A program made the translations under genes and the position numbers. Below are positions 11,859 through 18,177 of a stretch of DNA of 64,000 nucleotides, one piece after another; position 1 is the first letter of the stretch, and each line of letters begins with the position of its first letter. The notes under the pieces are model-generated. The model worked only from the letters and a program-made list of their open reading frames with translations. It was not told the DNA's origin and ran no database searches. This DNA is from Candidatus Thorarchaeota archaeon (GTDB taxonomy: Archaea; Asgardarchaeota; Thorarchaeia; Thorarchaeales; Thorarchaeaceae), in the NCBI GenBank assembly GCA_011364985.1, contig RDOC01000002.1:187538-251537 (forward strand), given 5' to 3'.

Positions 11859-12794
11859 ATGTCACGCGAAGGTTTCGCTTGGCTTGCAATTCTCTTCATC
11901 ACGGTAATCTGGGCATCATCACTCATAATGGCAAAGATAGTGTTTGCTGAGAATATGACTCCCATTGTCTTTGTAGCACTAAGATACACTGTTGCATGTC
12001 CATTCCTTGCTCTTCCTGCTCTAATTGCAAGGAGACGTACCAAAGCACAGCACGATCCGGAGCTCAATTGGTGTCTCTTGCTTCTCGTGGGACTCAGCGG
12101 ACCGTTTATCTCTCAAACTCTGCAGTATCTTGGCCTTAATATCACGATCGCCAGTGATGCTCTTCTTTTGCTGAACCTAAGTCCAGTATTCGCTGTCCTT
12201 CTAGCTTTGCCTATTTTGAGCGAACAAATCACGGGAGACAAAGCAGTAGGTCTCCTTCTTGCTACTCTTGGGGCAATACTCATTGTAATGACGCCAGTCC
12301 CAGTCGAGTGGTTGCCTGATACAACAAGAATTCTGGGCGATCTGGTTGTAATTCTTTCCACTTTCTTCTTTGCTATTAATGGCATCATAGGGAAAATTGC
12401 TGTAAAGACCATGAACTCAATCACTGTGACATTTTATAGCACATTCTTTTCAATACCTTTCATTTGGCTTTCTGCAGCAATTTTCGAAGATGTAACAGTC
12501 ATCTTTCGACTAAGTCTTCTCTCTTGGGTTGTTGTACTATGGGTAGGTATAGTCAATACTGCATTGACTTTCATATTATACTATGAATCAATGCGTTATA
12601 TCGAGGCTTCTAAGGTGCAGATTACACTCAATCTCATCGCTGTATGGGGTGTCATGATGTCAATTCTCTTTCTGCACGAAGCAATCTTTCCTCTTCAGAT
12701 ACTCGGCGGAATCATAGCCATTCTTGGTGTTATTATTACTCAGAAATCAAGAAATCCTGAGTCAGGCATCAAGCCTCTAGGAGAAACATCATAG
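11859..12794 (+). CDS. EamA/DMT-family membrane transporter
   Basis: A 311-residue membrane protein with about ten hydrophobic segments arranged as two EamA repeats; the N-terminal repeat begins FAWLAILFITVIWASS and the second repeat has the SKVQITLNLIAVWG segment typical of the drug/metabolite exporter superfamily. The substrate cannot be told from sequence. It lies 53 bases after rps7 on the same strand but is not part of the conserved ribosomal cluster. Confidence 0.85.
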   Translation: MSREGFAWLAILFITVIWASSLIMAKIVFAENMTPIVFVALRYTVACPFLALPALIARRRTKAQHDPELNWCLLLLVGLSGPFISQTLQYLGLNITIASDALLLLNLSPVFAVLLALPILSEQITGDKAVGLLLATLGAILIVMTPVPVEWLPDTTRILGDLVVILSTFFFAINGIIGKIAVKTMNSITVTFYSTFFSIPFIWLSAAIFEDVTVIFRLSLLSWVVVLWVGIVNTALTFILYYESMRYIEASKVQITLNLIAVWGVMMSILFLHEAIFPLQILGGIIAILGVIITQKSRNPESGIKPLGETS

Positions 12795-12877
12795 CTTACA
12801 GTTAGCAACAGCTTGAGGAATGATTACATCCGGGTTTTTCCTTGTAGTAATATTCTATGAACTCCAAGGAGTCTACT

Positions 12878-12985
12878 GGTCGTTCAGGCTGGCACAGACA
12901 TCAAAATATGTTCATGCGGAGGTAGAACTGAACGACCCACAGCTCTAGTAAAATCATCCGCGGATTAGTGGAAATGACTGTGCCA
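12878..12985. other. Nested inverted repeats downstream of the EamA gene
   Basis: GGTCGTTCAG at 12878-12887 has an exact inverted copy at 12928-12937, leaving a 40-base loop. GGCACAG at 12891-12897 recurs inverted as CTGTGCC at 12979-12985. The two pairings interleave rather than nest, so they would form alternative or pseudoknotted structures. No ORF covers the region (12795-13031). It could be a terminator region, a small RNA or a protein-binding site. Confidence 0.35.
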
Positions 12986-13031
12986 AAGAGAATACAGAAA
13001 AACAAGAGCCATGATTTGACATCTCATGCAG

Positions 13032-13385
13032 CTACTCATGCTGCCATTTCTCTTTCTCAATCTCTTCTCTCCTGAGAATTGGAATCACGTAAGTGTATAG
13101 GCTTCCGCTTGCAGGATCGTGGGTCACTCTCTTGAGAAGAACATCCAATCGTTTTTCTAGGGGCTGCATGTCAAAAGACCTTGTTATTAACGCCAAATTG
13201 GCGTCTTTGTCGGTAATGAATAGACTGACCATCATCAAAGTATGAGAGGAATTGAGACCCCTTATTCCATTCATCACCCCGTTCGCCAAATCTATTGCCT
13301 GCTGACGAACATCATCGTTTCTAGGTACAGTTCTTCTATCATGGATGATAAATCCATCTGACTCAAAATCAAATTGTAGTCCCAT
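13032..13385 (-). CDS. Hypothetical protein, 117 residues
   Basis: A soluble mixed-charge protein with no domain I recognise; it begins MGLQFDFESDGFIIHDRR and contains a stretch VSLFITDKDANLALITRSF that alternates like beta strands. Length, composition and isolation between intergenic regions suggest a real gene. An AT-rich sequence (about 13400-13410) upstream on the minus strand could be its promoter. The stop is followed by a small GCAGC/GCTGC hairpin. Confidence 0.6.
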   Translation of the reverse strand: MGLQFDFESDGFIIHDRRTVPRNDDVRQQAIDLANGVMNGIRGLNSSHTLMMVSLFITDKDANLALITRSFDMQPLEKRLDVLLKRVTHDPASGSLYTYVIPILRREEIEKEKWQHE

Positions 13386-13515
13386 AGACCTCCGTATTTA
13401 TCCAAGGCATATAAACACCGAATCACATTTGCATTGCAGATATCTCTGGATAAGAAATCCTGACGAAAGGATTATCATGGAATCGCATTCATATTAGGAT
13501 GGTGGGGTTTCAATC

Positions 13516-13701
13516 ATGAGAGGAAGAATCATGCTATCTCGGTTACTTGCTGTTGCCTCTGCAATCGGAATCGTAGTATCCGCAACACTCACTATGATTG
13601 CTTGGGGACTATGGAGTTCTGCTGTTCGTTCAACATTCAACACCCTCATGCAATTCTTTGTTATCATCTTCTTCATTTCATTACCTCTTGGGATGTCCTA
13701 G
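13516..13701 (+). CDS. Small membrane protein, 61 residues (tentative)
   Basis: Two hydrophobic segments (about residues 8-30 and 42-60) form a possible hairpin membrane protein. GGTGG precedes the ATG by about 10 bases. There is no recognisable family, and a chance ORF cannot be excluded. It stands alone between two minus-strand genes. Confidence 0.35.
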   Translation: MRGRIMLSRLLAVASAIGIVVSATLTMIAWGLWSSAVRSTFNTLMQFFVIIFFISLPLGMS

Positions 13702-13893
13702 AGGTCATCGAGAACCAACATGCTGAGGATGAGGGGCAAGGTCTAGAACTGGCATGATACGCTACAGCAAATGCGGATGAATATTACTCCTACGTATTTG
13801 GGCGCCTTTTTAGCCCGTATTTTGACCTTGATCAAGCGGCCTTTTATAGTTGCATAGTACATCTTTCCTGTTTTGTGGCCAATTAAAGGAAGT

Positions 13894-14166
13894 TCACTCT
13901 TCCGAATCCGAAACAAAGCCAGGTTCAACAATACCATTAGAGACAGCATTCTCAATACGCTTTCTGTTTGATGCCGCTATTAGTAGAACTTGAATCAATA
14001 TGCAATCAAAAAGGAGAAACACATTGAAGCCCACAATGATTGCCGATAGCAGGGATACAATCTCGGGTAATACAAGGATGAAAAGTGCCCTTGAAAGGAC
14101 AACCTGAAGACCGAGTATAGAATCCAACTTCTTTCTGTATCTTACACCCTCAATACAGTCGAACAA
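13894..14166 (-). CDS. Small two-helix membrane protein, 90 residues
   Basis: Starts MFDCIEGVRYRKKLDSILG, followed by two hydrophobic segments (roughly residues 20-45 and 48-66) and an acidic tail ending SDSEE. The pattern of a basic amphipathic start, two membrane helices and a charged tail looks like a real gene, but I recognise no family. The downstream stretch 13702-13893 contains only a weak 39-codon minus-strand ORF starting MYYATIKGRLIKVK, not called. Confidence 0.45.
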   Translation of the reverse strand: MFDCIEGVRYRKKLDSILGLQVVLSRALFILVLPEIVSLLSAIIVGFNVFLLFDCILIQVLLIAASNRKRIENAVSNGIVEPGFVSDSEE

Positions 14167-14404
14167 ATCTGTACCTATGCTGAATTAACAGGCGTTAGTC
14201 ATGCTCATCAGGCTTGAGTTCATTTTTTCAAACAAGTATAAGAATTTTTTAGATTCAAATTTGAGCTTCTCAAATGCATATTCTTCTCTCAGAAAAATCA
14301 CAGTTATGGATGGCTAACATTGCTTAACGGAAAACTCTAAAAGCGACTCCCAAACCTTCAGGCTAGTTTCCATCAGATGACTTGCTCATCTAAAGGTGGA
14401 AATC

Positions 14405-14434
14405 ATGAGACGTGGTGTTTCAAATAATGAGTAA
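14405..14434 (+). other. Nine-codon upstream ORF overlapping the EF-1A start
   Basis: ATG at 14405 with AGGTGG 6-8 bases upstream opens a frame MRRGVSNNE ending in TAA at 14432-14434. It overlaps the ATG of EF-1A at 14427 in another frame. The best ribosome binding site of the region serves this short frame, so translation of EF-1A may be coupled to it. Alternatively the GGTGG serves a GTG start of EF-1A at 14412. The 260 bases upstream (14167-14404) hold AT-rich promoter-like sequence and no gene. Confidence 0.35.
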
Positions 14435-15755
14435 AGAAAAGGAGCACCTCAATCTAGTAGTAATCGGCCACGTCGACCACGGCAAGAGTACGATGACCGG
14501 CCGATTGCTCTACGAGACAGGTGCTGTTGACGAACGAACCTTCCAGCAGCACAAAGCTGAGGCTGAGAAGCTAGGAAGGCCTTCCTGGGCCTGGGCTTTC
14601 GCGCTGGACAGGCTGAAGGAAGAGAGAGAACGCGGTCTCACGATTGACATTGCATTCTTCAAGTTCCTAACTAACAAATACTACTACACCATTATCGATG
14701 CCCCTGGTCATAAAGACTTCATTAGCGCTGCGTGATTTCCACTCAGCGGTGGAAAAAACATGATCACGGGGGCCTCACAGGCTGATGTTGGTTTATTGGT
14801 AGTCAGCGCAAAGCGTGGTGAGTTTGAGGCTGGTGTTGGTCCTGGTGGACAGACAAAGGAGCATGCTTATCTTGCTATGACCCTTGGCGTGCCAAGCCTT
14901 ATTGTCTGTATCAACAAGATGGATGATGACAGTGTCAAATTCAGTGAAGACCGTTACAAAGAGGTCAAGGAAGAAGTCGAAGGTTTCTTGAAGAGCATTG
15001 GCTACAAAACTGAGAAGATTCCTTTCATCCCCACTGCTGCTGTTGATGCATGCAACCTGAAGGTGAAAACTCCTGAGAAGACCCCATGGTACAATGGTCC
15101 CTGCTTGCTGGAGGCTCTTGATGAGGTAGAGCTTCCACCGAAGCCAACCGACAAGCCATTGCGCTTGCCACTGAATGATGTCTACTCAATCAAGGGGGTT
15201 GGCACTGTGCCTGTTGGTCGTGTTGAAACCGGTATCATGAAAGTTGGCCAAAAGGTCATATTCATGCCTCCAAATAAGACTGGTGAAGTCAAGTCCATCG
15301 AGATGCATCATGAACAACTCAAAGAGGCAGTTCCCGGAGACAACATTGGATTCAATGTCCGAGGTGTCGAAAGGAAGGACTTAGGTCGCGGTGACGTTGC
15401 TGGACCTGATAGCGATCCACCAACAGTAGCTGCTGATTACACTGGCCAAATAATGGTCATTCAACATCCAACAGCTATTACTGTCGGTTACACTCCAGTC
15501 ATTCATGCTCATACTGCTCAAGTTGCCTGTAGATTCGACCAGATTTTGCAAAAGCTTGATCAACGCAGCGGACAGGTCATTGAAGAGAACCCAGACTTCG
15601 TTAAGAAAGGGGAGTCTATGATTGCCAAGCTAGTGCCTCTCAAGCCGATGTGCATTGAAACCTACAAGGACTTCCCACAGCTCGGCAGATTTGCTGTTCG
15701 TGATATGGGCATGACCGTTGCGGTTGGTGTCGTGACCAAGCTCACAAAGAAGTAG
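14427..15755 (+). CDS. tuf: Translation elongation factor EF-1 alpha, interrupted by a 30-nt intron-like segment
   Basis: EF-1A delivers aminoacyl-tRNA to the ribosome as a GTPase. G1 [10 protein letters not shown]3 DAPGH, G4 NKMD and all three domains are present (432 residues after removing the interruption). The frame runs 14427-14724, meets TGA at 14733-14735, and resumes in the same phase at 14755. Joining 14724 to 14755 gives [15 protein letters not shown], the invariant family sequence. Both halves are fully conserved to residue level, which argues against a pseudogene. ATG 14427 gives the expected N-terminus [18 protein letters not shown] 14412 would add five residues. EF-2 and S10, its common neighbours, are not adjacent. 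Confidence 0.93.
14725..14754 (+). other. Putative archaeal BHB intron in EF-1A pre-mRNA
   Basis: The 30 bases can fold with the exons into a bulge-helix-bulge: inner intron helix CGCTG (14726-14730) with CAGCG (14744-14748); 3-nt bulge TAG (14723-14725); 4-bp central helix TCAT (14719-14722) with GTGG (14749-14752), two of them G-U; 3-nt bulge AAA (14753-14755). Cutting after the second base of each bulge (14724/14725 and 14754/14755) removes exactly 30 bases and restores the coding sequence. An exon-exon helix TGGTCAT (14705-14711) with ATGATCA (14760-14766) closes the structure. BHB introns are cut by the archaeal tRNA splicing endonuclease. Confidence 0.75.
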
Positions 15756-15777
15756 TTCAACATACAACCAGAAGAAC

Positions 15778-15812
15778 CGGGTCGCAAGACCCGTGTTCAT
15801 TTCTCTTTCTTT
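15778..15812 (+). terminator. Hairpin and T-rich tract after EF-1A
   Basis: CGGGTC (15778-15783), GCAA loop, GACCCG (15788-15793), then a pyrimidine/T-rich run to about 15812. It lies 22 bases after the EF-1A stop. Confidence 0.6.
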
Positions 15813-15906
15813 ATAGAACCATTCTCGGACAATGGGTTCGAGGCAAAAGGTGATTAGATGCCAATCTCATCATTAGCTTAGGTTCAGCAACACGGAGAAA
15901 TACCTG

Positions 15907-16332
15907 ATGATGGAAGATGACTCCTATTTCTATCCCAATAATCAACAAGGACCTTCAAGTAATACTGGCAGATGGATAGTATTCGCCACCGTTACAGCGC
16001 TTGCAATCATTCTGACACTAGCCATGCTTTCTATCACAACAGCTGAGAACTACCTCTACGCCATTTTTGGGATTCTTCCTATGATAGCCTTTCTCCTATA
16101 TGCGGCATACAAATGGGCTCAGGGGCGCTCAATCGCACCTACAGATATTCAAGAAGATGACAAAATCTTCAATCACATGAGACGCCATGCTCTACCAGCA
16201 GAACACGTTGGAGATCTGGATATGTATCGCTGTCCTGACTGTGGTCTTTCTTTCGAGTTGAGCAATGCAGTAGTCGTTGATGACAAAGTTGTGAATTGCC
16301 CCTTTTGCAATACAAGATTGTACATCGAATGA
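15907..16332 (+). CDS. Membrane protein with C-terminal zinc ribbon
   Basis: A 141-residue protein with two hydrophobic helices (about residues 22-46 and 49-70), then a cytosolic-looking domain with a zinc ribbon CPDCG...CPFC near the C-terminus. Such membrane-tethered zinc ribbons are common in archaea and mostly uncharacterised. It stands alone between the EF-1A terminator and the palindrome-rich promoter at 16.4 kb. ATG 15907 or the next codon could be the start. Confidence 0.65.
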   Translation: MMEDDSYFYPNNQQGPSSNTGRWIVFATVTALAIILTLAMLSITTAENYLYAIFGILPMIAFLLYAAYKWAQGRSIAPTDIQEDDKIFNHMRRHALPAEHVGDLDMYRCPDCGLSFELSNAVVVDDKVVNCPFCNTRLYIE

Positions 16333-16371
16333 TGTCCTATATCATGACCTACGTTTTGGCATTACTTCCAT

Positions 16372-16412
16372 AGTCACAAATTGTGACTCCAGCTTGTGAC
16401 CCCACATTGTGG
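16372..16412 (+). promoter_or_regulatory. Double palindrome operator upstream of micro-genes
   Basis: AGTCACAA-A-TTGTGACT (16372-16388) is a perfect 8-bp-arm palindrome. CCACA-T-TGTGG (16402-16412) is a second palindrome whose centre is 27 bases away. Between them TTGTGAC recurs as a half-site at 16394-16400. They end just upstream of a strong TATA box, the position expected for a regulator-binding site in archaea. Confidence 0.6.
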
Positions 16413-16417
16413 CTTCG

Positions 16418-16427
16418 CTATATATAC
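16418..16427 (+). promoter_or_regulatory. Strong TATA box for micro-gene operon
   Basis: CTATATATAC at 16418-16427 is a near-ideal archaeal TATA box. Transcription would start about 25 bases downstream, near 16448-16450, giving a leader of only about 10 bases before the ATG at 16459. Confidence 0.65.
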
Positions 16428-16458
16428 TGATTCTGAGCAGTATTTCTTGTGAACTATT

Positions 16459-16560
16459 ATGGCTCTAGCAGCTAATACCCGGATTTCATTCGTGAAGAAG
16501 AACACTACCAAGGTCGCCTCGACCGATGCCCTCTACCAGGCGTACCTGTATCGGAGGTAA
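16459..16560 (+). CDS. Micro-protein A, 33 residues, paralog of the next gene
   Basis: Starts MALAANTRISFVKKNTTK and ends ASTDALYQAYLYRR. It shares with the following gene the MAL..NT start, a Lys-rich middle and an STDA...Y...R end, so the two are paralogs. Codons favour G/C in third positions (AAG, GTC, GCC), unlike the genes around, as expected for a highly expressed gene. It lies about 10 bases after the predicted transcription start and would be almost leaderless. No family is recognised; the small basic character would fit nucleic-acid binding or ribosome association, which is speculation. Confidence 0.7.
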   Translation: MALAANTRISFVKKNTTKVASTDALYQAYLYRR

Positions 16561-16566
16561 ATCATC

Positions 16567-16662
16567 ATGGCACTGGTTAAGAACACCAAGGACGCTAAGC
16601 GCAAGTATCTTGCAGCGAAGATCTCCACTGACGCTATCACTCATGTCTACTTCATGAGGTAA
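16567..16662 (+). CDS. Micro-protein B, 31 residues, paralog of the preceding gene
   Basis: Starts MALVKNTKDAKRKYLAAK and ends ISTDAITHVYFMR, parallel to its upstream neighbour in ends, length and charge. A textbook GGAGGT (16553-16558), overlapping the end of the first micro-gene, precedes its ATG by 8 bases, which strongly supports translation. The two ORFs are separated by six bases and share one promoter. Function unknown. Confidence 0.72.
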   Translation: MALVKNTKDAKRKYLAAKISTDAITHVYFMR

Positions 16663-16675
16663 TGAGGCGGCACCC

Positions 16676-18019
16676 TTGCTATCATCTAGCTCAAATGAAA
16701 GCGGTTCCTTCAGACATGTTCTGAGGAACCATGATTATGCACGCCTATGGACTGGGCAGCTAGTTTCTAACATTGGAGCGGCCATTAGTTCATTAGCACT
16801 TCTATTCTATGTTTATCAATTGACCCAGTCTCCCATGGCAATGGCCATATTGGCAATTGTTGAAACAGCACCAGTTGTGATGTTCGCCGGATTTATAGGC
16901 GTCTACATCGATCGTTGGGATAGAAAGACAATCATGATTGTTTCCGACGTTGTTCGTGCAGTTCTGATTCTTCTTATCCCACTCGCTGGATTTCTTTCCC
17001 AAATCATGCCCGCAATCTACTGGGTCTACCTATTCACCTTCCTTTATGCAATAGCAAATGCTTGGTTCTATCCCGCACGAAATGCTTCAATCCCTAATCT
17101 AGTGGAATCAGAGGAGTTGGTCACTGCAAATTCTCTCTCACAGATGACATTTCAAGTGGTCCAGCTGGCAGTTCCACCTATTGGAGGTGTTCTCGTAGCC
17201 CTTCTAGCCCCCAATTATTTTCTTGCATTCGCCATCAATTCCTTGACCTACATCATCTCTGCGATAGCATTGCTGAACATTCGTACCTCCCTCTTTCCAG
17301 AGGGCATTCCTTCAGAGGAGGAATCTGTTAGCAGGCAAGTTTTGGAGGGTGCCAAATTCGTTTCTGGTAATATTATTCTTCTCTATCTCTTCGTATTTGC
17401 AATCTTATTAGCTTCCTCCTCAGGTATTCTTAATGCTCTATTACTCCCTCATCTTGAGAGTCAGGTCGGAGTCACCGAAATGGAGTTTGGAATAGTTCTA
17501 AGCGCTGGGGCGGCATCCGGTACATTGGTCGCCTTTCTTCTAGGTAAGAAAAAGCGTTTACCATACCCTCTCTATATTGTCGCAAGTTCTGGGTTCGTCG
17601 CGGGAATAGCCGTGTTCGGGCTTGCTTCAGCGCAGACTTTCTGCGCCATCATTTTTTCTTGGGCGCTAATTGGCTCCGTAGATGTGATGATTAACATTCC
17701 ACTTGGAACGTTGATGCAAGAATTAGTTCCGGACAATTATAGAGGACGAATATTCGCTCTTCTCAATGTCGTCTTCACGGCAATTCAGGTTCTTGGCATG
17801 GCAATTGGCGGTGTGTGGGCCGAAGCAATTGGCTCAACCGTGCAACCACTTTTCGCTGCTGCGATCGCACTTGTCTTGGTTTCATTGTTAGGCATTTTCG
17901 CTGTAGCCAAAGCCAGACTTCATATCACATTAGATATCATGCTGCAAGACCCGGAATCAGAAAAAGTTGCTAGAGATGAAATCGAGTCTTCAGAGGTCCT
18001 GCTTGAAGTGAAAGGTTAA
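16676..18019 (+). CDS. MFS-family exporter
   Basis: A 447-residue protein with about twelve membrane helices of the major facilitator superfamily, EntS/macrolide-efflux-like type: the N-terminus NHDYARLWTGQLVSNIG and the loop DRWDRKTIMIVSD between helices 2 and 3 are characteristic. The likely start is TTG at 16676 with GAGGCGG upstream. Only 13 bases separate it from the second micro-gene, so it is probably controlled by the same palindrome-bearing promoter. The substrate is unknown; a drug or metabolite exporter is the usual guess. Confidence 0.85.
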   Translation: MLSSSSNESGSFRHVLRNHDYARLWTGQLVSNIGAAISSLALLFYVYQLTQSPMAMAILAIVETAPVVMFAGFIGVYIDRWDRKTIMIVSDVVRAVLILLIPLAGFLSQIMPAIYWVYLFTFLYAIANAWFYPARNASIPNLVESEELVTANSLSQMTFQVVQLAVPPIGGVLVALLAPNYFLAFAINSLTYIISAIALLNIRTSLFPEGIPSEEESVSRQVLEGAKFVSGNIILLYLFVFAILLASSSGILNALLLPHLESQVGVTEMEFGIVLSAGAASGTLVAFLLGKKKRLPYPLYIVASSGFVAGIAVFGLASAQTFCAIIFSWALIGSVDVMINIPLGTLMQELVPDNYRGRIFALLNVVFTAIQVLGMAIGGVWAEAIGSTVQPLFAAAIALVLVSLLGIFAVAKARLHITLDIMLQDPESEKVARDEIESSEVLLEVKG

Positions 18020-18029
18020 AGCTGGACCC

Positions 18030-18065
18030 GGGCGAGAAGGTCAAAGTCAATCTTCTCGCCCATTT
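18030..18065 (+). terminator. Hairpin after MFS gene
   Basis: GGGCGAGAAG (18030-18039) pairs perfectly with CTTCTCGCCC (18052-18061) around a 12-base loop, followed by ATTTAATT. It lies 10 bases after the stop. Confidence 0.6.
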
Positions 18066-18177
18066 AATTCCAGTAGTATAGTTTCCAGTCTTTCTGGACT
18101 GAAGAATCTTTAAGTAAGCCTCCTCGAAAAGGCCCAGTCATTCTTCACATTGATACCCAAGAAGGCGCATTAATCCA

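Noticed and set aside
13743..13893. Minus-strand ORF MYYATIKGRLIKVK of 39 codons.
   Set aside because: No binding site, no family, and composition not clearly protein-like.
14733..14755. In-frame TGA followed at once by an 8-bp stem-loop (TTTCCACT/GGTGGAAA), resembling a bacterial-type selenocysteine signal or readthrough site in EF-1A.
   Set aside because: Readthrough would insert ten extra residues next to the switch II DxxG motif of an otherwise invariant protein, archaeal SECIS elements lie in untranslated regions, and exact removal of 30 bases restores the family sequence. The hairpin overlaps an alternative BHB fold that fits better.
14724..14760. Simple frameshift or pseudogene in EF-1A.
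   Set aside because: The phase is the same on both sides and the rest of the protein is perfectly conserved; a 30-base in-phase insertion is not a typical sequencing error.
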